Source: JBJXGF01 sp046153015
GTDB lineage: Bacteria > Actinomycetota > Acidimicrobiia > Acidimicrobiales > CAIXPF01
NCBI GenBank assembly: GCA_046153015.1
Contig: JBJXGF010000218.1
Span: 1 to 21,984 of the forward strand
Length of the DNA: 21,984 bases
Reading direction: 5' to 3'
This document shows positions 1-6,694 of this stretch, piece by piece. The notes beneath the pieces were generated by a model that worked only from the letters and a program-made list of their open reading frames with translations, did no database searches and was not told where the DNA came from. Position numbers and translations under genes: made by a program. Positions within the stretch are counted from its first letter, which is position 1. Every line of letters starts with the position of its first letter.

Positions 1-1
1 C

Positions 2-1264
2 GACGCGTTGGCGCGGGCCGCCGCCGGGGCCGTCGTGCTGCGCCGCCCCTTCGTCGACCTCGACGTGAGCGCCTGGCTCGCCGCCGGGCTGGGCGACGAG
101 CTCGACCGGCAGCTGAGGGAGGGCGACACGGCGCTGGAAGCGGCCCTCGGGCAGAGGTTGACCCCTCGCATCTGGGTCGCCGACGGGCCGCTGTCCGACG
201 CCGCGGTCGCCTGGCTCGAGAGCCGAGGCTTCGACCGGCTGGTGATCCCCACCGGCGCCCTCGCCGAGGCTGCGGCCACGAACGAGGCGCGGCTGTTCCG
301 CCTCGGCGCCGAGCGGCCCACGCTGGCCGCGCCCCTCGACCTCGCCATCTCCGACCGACTGGCGGCCGAGGCCGGCGACGAGCCGGTCCTCGCCTCGGCG
401 CACGCGCTGGCCGAGCTGGCGCTGGTGCACAACACCGACCCGCGACGGCCCCGGGCCGCGGTGTTGAGGCTCCCGCCGGCGCCATCCCCCGCCTTGCTGA
501 GCGCGCTCGGGGAGGGGCTCTCCGGGGGGCCGGTGCGGGTCGTCGAGCTGACCGAGCTGTTCGCCGCGGCGAGTCCGGCGCCCGCGGCCGGCGAGCAGGG
601 CGCCCCACCGGTGCGCCGCTTCGCCGGCGCGCCCCCCGCGCCCGACCTCGACTACGCGGCCCGCCTGGCGGTGGCCCGAGCTCACGTGGAGAGCTTCGTC
701 GGCGCTGCCACCGACGATCCCGTGGCCGCCGCGCTGCGCCGCGACGTGCTCAGCTCGGGCGCCGACACACTCGACCCCGCGCAGCGGCGGGCCCTGCTCG
801 ACGGCGTGTACGACGCGATCCAGCAGCGCTTGTCGGTCGTGGAGTGGGAGGAGCGCCACTCGGTCACGCTCACCTCACGCCAGGGGTCGATCCCGGTGAC
901 CTTGCTCAACCGCGGCGAGCGCCCGCTCCGAGCCCGGCTGGGGACCGAGAGCCGTCAACTGAAGCTGGCCTCGACCGCCCAGGAGCTGACGCTGCCCCCC
1001 GGCCCGACCGACGTGGAGCTGGCGGTCACCGCCCCCGGACCGGGCCGTTACGAGCTGCGCCTGAGCGTGACCACGCCCGACGGACGCCTGCCGCTGGCGG
1101 CGGACTCCGTGATCGACGTGAGGTCCACCGCCATCTCCGGGGTCGGCCTGCTGCTGTCGGCCGGCGCGGCAGTATTCCTCGCCGTGTGGTGGGGGCGCAA
1201 CATCCGCGCCAGCCGCCGGAACCGCCGCCTGATCGACCCCGCCGCCCTCCCGGGCCAGGGCTGA
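2..1264 (+). CDS. DUF6049-type membrane-anchored protein, 5'-truncated by the window
   Basis: The reading frame is open from the first bases of the window, so the N-terminus lies upstream and only about 420 C-terminal residues are seen. Most of the visible protein is an Ala/Leu/Arg-rich extracytoplasmic region without a catalytic motif I recognise. The last part has a beta-rich, Ig-like look (around nt 860-1110, with segments such as VTLTSRQGSIPVTLLN). It is followed by a single transmembrane helix (about nt 1135-1190, ending in WWG) and a short basic cytoplasmic tail. This architecture and the position just before a kinase/MurJ-like gene and a sigma factor match the conserved actinobacterial DUF6049 protein (Rv3909 in M. 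tuberculosis), whose molecular role is not established but is thought to concern the envelope. The assignment rests on synteny and topology rather than on a signature motif. It ends 47 bp before the kinase gene. Confidence 0.72.
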   Translation, partial: DALARAAAGAVVLRRPFVDLDVSAWLAAGLGDELDRQLREGDTALEAALGQRLTPRIWVADGPLSDAAVAWLESRGFDRLVIPTGALAEAAATNEARLFRLGAERPTLAAPLDLAISDRLAAEAGDEPVLASAHALAELALVHNTDPRRPRAAVLRLPPAPSPALLSALGEGLSGGPVRVVELTELFAAASPAPAAGEQGAPPVRRFAGAPPAPDLDYAARLAVARAHVESFVGAATDDPVAAALRRDVLSSGADTLDPAQRRALLDGVYDAIQQRLSVVEWEERHSVTLTSRQGSIPVTLLNRGERPLRARLGTESRQLKLASTAQELTLPPGPTDVELAVTAPGPGRYELRLSVTTPDGRLPLAADSVIDVRSTAISGVGLLLSAGAAVFLAVWWGRNIRASRRNRRLIDPAALPGQG

Positions 1265-1295
1265 GGGCGCCGCCGCCCGCCGCGCCGCCGCCGGC

Positions 1296-1301
1296 TAGCG
1301 T
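1296..1301 (+). promoter_or_regulatory. Possible -10 element of the kinase gene
   Basis: The hexamer TAGCGT fits the TAnnnT pattern of actinobacterial -10 elements and ends 10 bp before the GTG start at 1312. There is no recognisable Shine-Dalgarno sequence before that GTG, so a leaderless or nearly leaderless transcript is plausible. No convincing -35 was seen. Confidence 0.35.
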
Positions 1302-1311
1302 GTGACGTGTC

Positions 1312-2958
1312 GTGAGCGAGACGCCGACCTCCCCGCCTGCCCGGCCGGATGCCACCCGCGCGTCGAGCGAGCTGGGCAACCGCTCCGACGAGACCGGCGA
1401 GCCCGAGCCGGGCTGGACTGCCGCACCGAATCCGTCGCGCGCGGGCCGCGCCGCCCACCCGGGTCTGGTGCTCGGCGGCCGCTACGAGCTGGACGAGGTC
1501 ATCGCCACCGGCGGCATGGCGCAGGTGTGGCGCGGCGTCGACCACGTGCTCGGCCGCCCGGTGGCGGTGAAGGTCCTCCACCCGCACCTCGCGGCCGACG
1601 CCGCGTTCGTGACCCGGTTCCGCCGAGAGGCGGTGGCCGCGGCCCGGGTCCACCATCCCAGCATCGTCGCCATCTACGACACCTGCTCGGAGAACGGGCT
1701 CGAGGCGATCGTGATGGAGCTGGTGGAGGGGCGCAACCTCCGGGCGGTGCTCGACGAGCGCCGGCAGCTCGATCTGCACGAGGCGGTCATGCTGGCCGCG
1801 GCGGTGGCGGCGGCGCTGGAGGAAGCCCACCGCGCCGGGCTCGTGCACCGCGACATCAAGCCGGCCAACCTCCTGCTGCGGGACGACCAGCGGGTGGTGG
1901 TCACCGACTTCGGCATCGCCAAGAGCGTCGGCGAGATCACCGCGCTGACCCAGGCCGGGAGCCTGCTGGGCACGGCGAAGTATCTCTCGCCCGAGCAGGT
2001 CGAAGGCGCCGACGTCGACGCGCGCACCGACATTTACGCCCTCGGCGTGGTGTTGTACGAAGCGGTGTCGGGCCGGGCCCCCTTCAGCGGCGACTCCGAC
2101 CTCGCCATCGCGATGGCTCGGCTGCATACCGACCCGCTGCGCCCCCGGCAGCTGCGCGCCGCCGTGAGCCGCCCGCTCGACGCGCTGATCATGCGGGCCC
2201 TCGCCCGCCGCAAGACCGACCGGTTCCAGAGCGCCGCCGACCTGCGCGCCGCGCTGCTCGCCGCCGACCCGGGGCCCGACCCGGCGCCGCCCAACCTCGA
2301 CGACACGGCGGTGGCCCCGGTCAGCTTCCGCACCTCCGAGCGGTCGTGGCTGGCGCCTGCGCTGGCGGTCACGCTGATCGCGGCGATGCTCGGCGCAGCG
2401 GGGCTCCTGCTCGGGCGCACCGAACGTGGCCAGGACATCCTCGACAGCGCCCTCGACGCGGTCGGCGTGGTCGACGCTGCCCCCAACCCGACCCGGAGCA
2501 CGCCGGCGCCGCCCGGCCCGGCGCTGCCCATCGCCCGGGTCACCGACTTCGACCCGTTCGGGGACGACAAGGTGGAGAACACGCAGCGGCTGCCGTACGT
2601 GACCGACGGGGACACCTCGACCACGTGGCGCACGGTCGGCTACACGCAGCAGTTCCCCGCGCTCAAGCCCGGCGTCGGACTGGTGATCGAGCTCGCCGCC
2701 GACGCGAAGCTCACGTCGCTGTCGGCGGTGTCCCCGAGCGAGAGCTGGGCCGCCGACATCTTCGTGGCCGGCCAACCCGCTGACCAGCTCGAGGGCTGGG
2801 GCGAGCCGACCACCACCGCGGCGGGGCTGAGCGGCGATGCCGTGTTCGATCTCGCCGGGAAGCGGGGGCGCTACGTGCTGCTGTGGATCACCGGGCTCAC
2901 CCAGCAGGCGAACGGGCAGTACCGCACCGAGATCGGCGAGATCTCGGTCCACAGCTGA
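1312..2958 (+). CDS. Membrane Ser/Thr protein kinase with extracellular discoidin-like domain
   Basis: This 548-residue protein is a PknB-type Hanks kinase. After a Pro/Ala-rich N-terminus (1-50) the kinase domain runs from about residue 57 to 316. It has a glycine loop (IATGGMAQVW), VAVK with Lys87, Glu106 in helix C, HRDIKPANLL with Asp181 and Asn186, DFG at 199-201 and SPEQ at 226-229. All residues needed for catalysis are therefore present. A single transmembrane helix (about 346-367) leads through a Pro-rich linker to an extracellular domain (about 405-548) with the VTDFDPFGDD and DGDTSTTW motifs, a discoidin/F5-8-type fold like that at the C-terminus of mycobacterial MviN (Rv3910). In that protein a pseudokinase is fused to MurJ; here the kinase is separate and looks active. 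It probably links an extracellular glycan or lipid signal to cell-wall control, which is inference. The GTG start at 1312 lacks a ribosome-binding site. Confidence 0.9.
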   Translation: MSETPTSPPARPDATRASSELGNRSDETGEPEPGWTAAPNPSRAGRAAHPGLVLGGRYELDEVIATGGMAQVWRGVDHVLGRPVAVKVLHPHLAADAAFVTRFRREAVAAARVHHPSIVAIYDTCSENGLEAIVMELVEGRNLRAVLDERRQLDLHEAVMLAAAVAAALEEAHRAGLVHRDIKPANLLLRDDQRVVVTDFGIAKSVGEITALTQAGSLLGTAKYLSPEQVEGADVDARTDIYALGVVLYEAVSGRAPFSGDSDLAIAMARLHTDPLRPRQLRAAVSRPLDALIMRALARRKTDRFQSAADLRAALLAADPGPDPAPPNLDDTAVAPVSFRTSERSWLAPALAVTLIAAMLGAAGLLLGRTERGQDILDSALDAVGVVDAAPNPTRSTPAPPGPALPIARVTDFDPFGDDKVENTQRLPYVTDGDTSTTWRTVGYTQQFPALKPGVGLVIELAADAKLTSLSAVSPSESWAADIFVAGQPADQLEGWGEPTTTAAGLSGDAVFDLAGKRGRYVLLWITGLTQQANGQYRTEIGEISVHS

Positions 2959-3013
2959 GCGACGCGAGCCGGCACGCCCGGGGAGCGCCAGCGGTGTCGG
3001 CGGAACGTCCCGC

Positions 3014-3019
3014 TACGCT
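3014..3019 (+). promoter_or_regulatory. -10 element placed for a leaderless sigma-factor transcript
   Basis: TACGCT lies exactly 6 bp before an ATT codon at 3026, the spacing that puts the transcription start on the A of ATT. The same hexamer is the core of the rpmH and parA promoters in this window. No good -35 is visible, although a GGAAC (an ECF-type -35 core) occurs at 3002-3006. Confidence 0.45.
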
Positions 3020-3025
3020 GCGGCC

Positions 3026-3622
3026 ATTCCCGAGGACCGATCGGATGCAGAGCTGGCGGCGGCGGCACGCGCCGGCGACGGCGCTGCGCTCGACCTGCTG
3101 CTCCGCCGCCACTACCCGCGCATCTTCGCGGTGTGCCGGCGCCTCGCCGGCAACGAGGCCGACGCGCTGGATGCCGCTCAGGAAGCGCTGCTGCGCATCG
3201 CCCGCCGCCTCGACCGCTTCGACGGGCGGTCCAGCTTCTCGACGTGGTCGTACCGCGTGGCCACCAACGCCTGCCTCGATGAGCTCCGCCGCCGCCAGCG
3301 CCGGCCGACGCCGGGCCTCGACCACCTCGAGGGCGGGCTCGAAGGCGCCGCCGCGGGGCTCGGCCGCGCCGATCCGCCGGTCGACGCCGAGGTGAGCGGC
3401 CGGGCCGACCTCACCGCGGCGCTGGCCGAGCTGCCGCTCGAGTTCCGAGCGCCGGTGGTGCTGCGCGACATGCTGGGCTTCGACTACGCCGAGATCGCCG
3501 AGGCGCTCGACCTGAAGCCCGGCACCGTCCGGTCTCGCATCGCACGGGGCCGGGCCCAGCTCGCCCGCCGCCTGGTCGGGAACCAGCCCGCCCCCAGCGA
3601 ACGTCCAACCCCACGACCATGA
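3026..3622 (+). CDS. ECF-family RNA polymerase sigma factor (SigM position)
   Basis: The protein has sigma region 2 (from LLLRRHYPRIF to the WSYRVATNACLDELRR helix) and sigma region 4 (ELPLEFRAPVVLRD, then the helix-turn-helix YAEIAEALDLKPGTVRSR), with no region 3, the ECF layout; about 198 residues. It is syntenic with sigM of mycobacteria and is followed, with a 4-bp ATGA overlap, by its likely anti-sigma factor. The start is unusual. Homologous sequence begins at about RSDAEL, but the frame has no ATG, GTG or TTG between an ATG at 2837, inside the kinase gene, and this point. I chose ATT at 3026 because a TACGCT -10 element lies 6 bp upstream. The alternative CTG at 3053 would remove the conserved RSDAEL segment, and the ATG at 2837 would add about 63 shadow-like residues. 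The identity is firm, the start is not. Confidence 0.88.
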   Translation: MPEDRSDAELAAAARAGDGAALDLLLRRHYPRIFAVCRRLAGNEADALDAAQEALLRIARRLDRFDGRSSFSTWSYRVATNACLDELRRRQRRPTPGLDHLEGGLEGAAAGLGRADPPVDAEVSGRADLTAALAELPLEFRAPVVLRDMLGFDYAEIAEALDLKPGTVRSRIARGRAQLARRLVGNQPAPSERPTPRP

Positions 3623-4536
3623 CCGACACGACCCCGCACGATCGCGACGAGGACTGGCGCGACGAGCTCGTCTCCGCGTACCTCGACGGCGAGGCGACGC
3701 CGCAGGAGCGGGCGCTGGTCGAGTCGAGCGGTGAGCTGTCCGCCCGGGCGGCGGAGCTGCGGGCGGTGATCGACGCGTTGGCCGAGGCGCCCGAGCCGGC
3801 GCCCCCGCCCGACGCGCTCGACCGGGCGCTGCTCGCGGTGCGGGCCGAGCTCGACGCCAACCGCGCCGCTGACCGCGCTGCCGACGACGACGCCGCCGAG
3901 CCCCGCCGAGCCGAGGGCGCCGAGGTGGTCGAGCTGGCCCGCCGCCGCGGCGCCGATGCGGCCTCACCGGCCGGTCCGGCGACCAGGCGGCGCTCGTGGA
4001 GGCTCCCCGCGCTGGCCGCCGCCGCAACGCTGGCCGTGGCGCTGGTCGGCGCGAGCGCGCTGCGCACCGGCGAGCCGAACGCCGAGTCGTTCAGCGCGGC
4101 GCCGCCGTCGGCCACTACGAGCCGAGCCGCCGAGGCGGAGTCGGCCTCGGCGGGCGCCCAGATGGCCGACGACGCGAAGGACGCGGGGACGGCGCTGGGT
4201 TCACCCCCCTCCGCCCCGGCGAGCCCCTCGGCGACGATCCCCACCGCCGCCCCGGCTGGCGTGGCGGCGGGCGCCCTGACCGATCTCGGCGCCCATCCCA
4301 CCGCCGCCGATGCCTTGGCCGCCGCCCGGGCCGCGCTGGAGGCGGCGCCGGAGACCCTGACGGATCGCTCGACCACACCGGCTGGCGCCGCGGCGGCGGC
4401 GTGCCCCGGCCTCGGCCTGGCGGTCTTCGCCTCGGCGAGGGTTGCGGGGCGCGCCGTGCTCGCGCTGGCCGACGCCCAACGGGTCGTGCTGCTCGACCCG
4501 CTCGGCTGCGCCGTGCTCGCCGCGAGCCCGCGTTAG
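3619..4536 (+). CDS. Membrane anti-sigma factor
   Basis: This 305-residue protein starts inside the sigma gene's stop codon (ATGA), so translation is probably coupled. The cytoplasmic N-terminus (ELVSAYLDGEATPQERALVE, residues 16-35) is the typical opening helix pair of an anti-sigma domain. The HxxxCxxC zinc motif of the ZAS class is absent, so this would be a zinc-free version. An Ala/Glu-rich segment leads to one transmembrane helix at about 129-148. The outside part is an Ser/Ala/Pro-rich linker and a small C-terminal domain with two cysteines (in ACPGLG and PLGCAV) that could form a disulfide. It presumably holds the adjacent ECF sigma factor at the membrane until an envelope or redox signal releases it. 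That role is inferred from gene pairing and topology, and the neighbouring thioredoxin genes make a redox input conceivable. Confidence 0.75.
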   Translation: MTDTTPHDRDEDWRDELVSAYLDGEATPQERALVESSGELSARAAELRAVIDALAEAPEPAPPPDALDRALLAVRAELDANRAADRAADDDAAEPRRAEGAEVVELARRRGADAASPAGPATRRRSWRLPALAAAATLAVALVGASALRTGEPNAESFSAAPPSATTSRAAEAESASAGAQMADDAKDAGTALGSPPSAPASPSATIPTAAPAGVAAGALTDLGAHPTAADALAAARAALEAAPETLTDRSTTPAGAAAAACPGLGLAVFASARVAGRAVLALADAQRVVLLDPLGCAVLAASPR

Positions 4537-4543
4537 GCCGCCG

Positions 4544-4565
4544 CCCGGCCCCGACTCGGGCCGGG
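4544..4565 (+). terminator. Hairpin after the anti-sigma gene
   Basis: CCCGGCCC and GGGCCGGG form a perfect 8-bp stem with a 6-nt loop 7 bp past the anti-sigma stop codon. It is followed by TTCCCCC and not a real T-run, so it would be a GC-rich, tail-less actinobacterial type of terminator. Confidence 0.4.
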
Positions 4566-4610
4566 TTCCCCCGCCCGAGCAGGCAGGCCGGCCAGCGCAG
4601 TCGGCATGGG

Positions 4611-4616
4611 TAGGAT
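4611..4616 (+). promoter_or_regulatory. Possible -10 element of the two-TM protein gene
   Basis: TAGGAT ends 8 bp before the ATG at 4625, and no Shine-Dalgarno sequence lies between them. This suggests a leaderless or near-leaderless transcript. Confidence 0.4.
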
Positions 4617-4624
4617 CGGCCCCC

Positions 4625-5041
4625 ATGGACGATCGTGCGAACCGGTTGGCGGAGGACGACACGGCTGATCAGGGACCGATCGCCCAGCCGCGCGGCCAGG
4701 GCGCCGAGCTCGGCGACGCCGCCCGCCGGCTGGCCAGCGCGCCGTTCGACGCCGCCACTGCCGCCCTCGGTGGGGACTGGCCGGTCAAGGCCACCGACGC
4801 CGTCGAGCGGGTGGTCGGCGCCGTCCGCTCGAAGACGACCGGACCGGCCCTGCTCGTCTCCCGGGGGATCGTCTACGGCCTCGTGGCCGCCGTGCTCGGC
4901 GTCGCCTCGCTCGTGCTGCTGATCATCCTCGCCGTGCGGGTGTTGACCATCCCCTTCGGCGACAACGTGTGGATCACCTACCTGATCCTCGGCTTCGTGT
5001 TCTTCCTCATCGGCGCGGTGCTGTGGAGCAAGCGGTCCTGA
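4625..5041 (+). CDS. Small protein with two transmembrane helices, function unknown
   Basis: The 138-residue product has a polar N-terminus (1-35), a helical amphipathic stretch (36-70) and two closely spaced hydrophobic helices at about 81-103 and 116-134. It ends in a short basic tail (WSKRS). The hairpin topology resembles small holin-like or phage-shock-like membrane proteins, but I recognise no family signature. The ATG at 4625 was chosen over the upstream in-frame ATG at 4442 because the latter would overlap the anti-sigma gene by 95 bp, and a TAGGAT element sits just upstream of 4625. It stands between the anti-sigma gene and trxB with the same orientation, separated from trxB by 46 bp. 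In M. tuberculosis no gene lies at this position. It could belong to the sigma-factor response or simply be a membrane accessory; there is no direct evidence for either. Confidence 0.75.
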   Translation: MDDRANRLAEDDTADQGPIAQPRGQGAELGDAARRLASAPFDAATAALGGDWPVKATDAVERVVGAVRSKTTGPALLVSRGIVYGLVAAVLGVASLVLLIILAVRVLTIPFGDNVWITYLILGFVFFLIGAVLWSKRS

Positions 5042-5087
5042 CCGGGCCGCCTCCCGCCCGCCTCACCCTCGCGTTCGGAGCGCTGCC

Positions 5088-6080
5088 ATGACCGCTTCTG
5101 CCCCTACCGACCCGGCCGTGCGTGACGTGATCATCATCGGCTCCGGCCCCGCCGGGTTGACCGCCGCCATCTACACGGCCCGAGCCAACCTGAACCCGCT
5201 GGTGATCGAGGGCGAGCCCTCCTCCACGAGCGACCAGCCGGGCGGTCAGCTCATGCTCACGACCGAGGTCGAGAACTACCCCGGCTTCCCCGATGGGATC
5301 ATGGGGCCCGATCTGATGACCCGTCAGCGGGAGCAGGCCGCCCGTTTCGGGGCCGAGATCATCACTCAGAAGGTCACCAAGGTCGATCTGGCCGGGGGGC
5401 GGCCGCATGGCGTGTGGCTCGGCGACCCGGACGCGCCGACGCCGACCTTCCGCGCCCACGCCGTGATCGTGGCCACGGGCGCCCAGTCGCTGATGCTCGG
5501 CCTTCCCGAGGAGGCCCGGCTGATCGGCCACGGCCTCTCGACCTGCGCCACGTGCGACGGGTTCTTCTTCCGCGACCATCACATCGGGGTGGTGGGCGGG
5601 GGCGACTCGGCCCTCGAAGAAGCGATGTTCCTCTCCAAGTTCGCCACGACCGTCACCCTCATCCACCGTCGGGACCAGCTCCGGGCCTCCAAGATCATGC
5701 AGGACCGCGCGTTCGCCAACCCCAAGCTGGCCTTCCGCTGGAACAGCACGGTGAGCCGGATCAACGGGGAGTCGACCGTCGAGAGCGTCACCGTGCGCAG
5801 CACCCTCGACGGCTCGGAGGCCGACCTCGCCCTGACCGGCCTGTTCATCGCCATCGGGCACAAGCCGAACACCGACCTGTTCAAGGGTCAGCTGGAGCTG
5901 CACGACAGCGGCTACCTCGTCACCGAGCCCGGCTCGACCCGCACGAACGTGGCCGGCGTGTTCGCCTGCGGCGACGTGCAGGACTCCACGTACCGCCAGG
6001 CCGTCACCGCTGCCGGCTCGGGCTGCATGGCCGCCATCGATGCCGAGCGCTGGCTCGAGGCCCGCCACCCCGCCGGCTGA
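5088..6080 (+). CDS. trxB: Thioredoxin reductase (NADPH)
   Basis: A complete 330-residue low-molecular-weight thioredoxin reductase. The FAD-binding GSGPAG motif is at residues 18-23, the redox-active CATC at 153-156 (in TCATCDGFFFR), the NADPH-binding GGGDSA at 170-175, and the C-terminal FAD motif GDVQD near the end. It passes electrons from NADPH to thioredoxin, encoded 103 bp downstream. The ATG at 5088 is preceded by a modest GGAG. An 8-bp-stem hairpin follows the stop codon directly, so part of the transcription may end before trxA. The pairing with trxA and the sigma/anti-sigma genes upstream matches the conserved actinobacterial arrangement, in which this sigma factor often controls thiol-stress genes. 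That control is not shown by this sequence. Confidence 0.97.
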   Translation: MTASAPTDPAVRDVIIIGSGPAGLTAAIYTARANLNPLVIEGEPSSTSDQPGGQLMLTTEVENYPGFPDGIMGPDLMTRQREQAARFGAEIITQKVTKVDLAGGRPHGVWLGDPDAPTPTFRAHAVIVATGAQSLMLGLPEEARLIGHGLSTCATCDGFFFRDHHIGVVGGGDSALEEAMFLSKFATTVTLIHRRDQLRASKIMQDRAFANPKLAFRWNSTVSRINGESTVESVTVRSTLDGSEADLALTGLFIAIGHKPNTDLFKGQLELHDSGYLVTEPGSTRTNVAGVFACGDVQDSTYRQAVTAAGSGCMAAIDAERWLEARHPAG

Positions 6081-6103
6081 GGCGGGCCACGCTCGGGCCC
6101 GCC
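6081..6103 (+). terminator. Hairpin immediately after trxB
   Basis: GGCGGGCC and GGCCCGCC form a perfect 8-bp stem with a 7-nt loop beginning at the first base after the trxB stop. There is no T-run. It may attenuate read-through into trxA or stabilise the trxB mRNA end. A second smaller stem (CCGCCG/CGGCGG, 6146-6163) lies just before the trxA ribosome-binding site. Confidence 0.4.
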
Positions 6104-6183
6104 CGGAATGCCCGGGGGCGCTCGGCTGTTTCCCCCATCGCCGTGCCGCCGCCCTGTCGGCGGTCGACCCAAGAAGAGGAGCC

Positions 6184-6513
6184 ATGGCTGCTGAGAACAT
6201 CACCGCGCTGACCGAGTCGACCTTCGACGAGGAGATCGGCGCTGCCGACAAGCCGGTTGTCGTCGACTTCTGGGCGGAGTGGTGCGGTCCCTGCAAGATG
6301 ATCGCCCCGATCCTCGACGAGTTGGCGACCGAGAAGGCGGACAGCCTGCGGGTGGCGAAGCTCAACGTCGACGACAACCCGGCCATCGCCCGGCGTTTCG
6401 GCGTCATGAGCATCCCCACGCTGATCGTGTTCAAGGACGGCGCCGAGGCCAAGCGGCTGGTCGGCGCCAAGGGCAAGGGCGCCCTGCTCGAGGACCTTTC
6501 CGAGTTCATGTAA
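6184..6513 (+). CDS. trxA: Thioredoxin
   Basis: A 109-residue single-domain thioredoxin with the WCGPC active site at 33-37, preceded by VVVDFWAE, and the cis-proline segment SIPTLIVFKDG. It reduces disulfides in cytoplasmic proteins such as ribonucleotide reductase and is recharged by the trxB product. The ATG at 6184 has a strong ribosome-binding site (AAGAGGAG, 6172-6179). The longer upstream reading frame back to 6040 is an overlap with trxB and does not code for homologous sequence. In mycobacteria and Streptomyces the next gene is cwlM; here trxA instead faces parB convergently across a strong hairpin. Confidence 0.97.
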   Translation: MAAENITALTESTFDEEIGAADKPVVVDFWAEWCGPCKMIAPILDELATEKADSLRVAKLNVDDNPAIARRFGVMSIPTLIVFKDGAEAKRLVGAKGKGALLEDLSEFM

Positions 6514-6559
6514 GCCGTTCGAGCTGAGACGTGAGGCGCCGGCTGCACGGCGCCGCGAA

Positions 6560-6589
6560 CGAGGGCCGCAGCTTCGGCTGCGGCCCTCG
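6560..6589. terminator. Strong UUCG-loop hairpin between convergent trxA and parB
   Basis: A 13-bp perfect stem closes a TTCG tetraloop, a very stable combination. It lies 46 bp after the trxA stop and about 105 bp beyond the parB stop on the other strand, so it can serve both convergent transcripts. There is no clear T-run on either side. Confidence 0.75.
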
Positions 6590-6694
6590 GCGCGTCGGTT
6601 GATCACAGCTTTACCCACAACCTGTGGAAGACGTCCTACCTCATGCAGTGCTCAGCCGGGCACTATCTACGCTCGAAGGTCGGCTGATGGAGGG

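Noticed and set aside
1312..2300. Pseudokinase interpretation by analogy with mycobacterial MviN
   Set aside because: Lys87, Asp181, Asn186 and the DFG Asp199 are all present, so the domain is predicted to be catalytically competent.
1048..2952. 634-codon minus-strand frame opposite the kinase
   Set aside because: Low-complexity Arg/Gly/His-rich translation, antisense to a kinase with all catalytic motifs.
2837..3025. Longer version of the sigma factor starting at ATG 2837
   Set aside because: It would overlap the end of the kinase gene by about 120 bp and add Ser/Pro/Arg-rich residues that do not resemble any sigma factor N-terminus.
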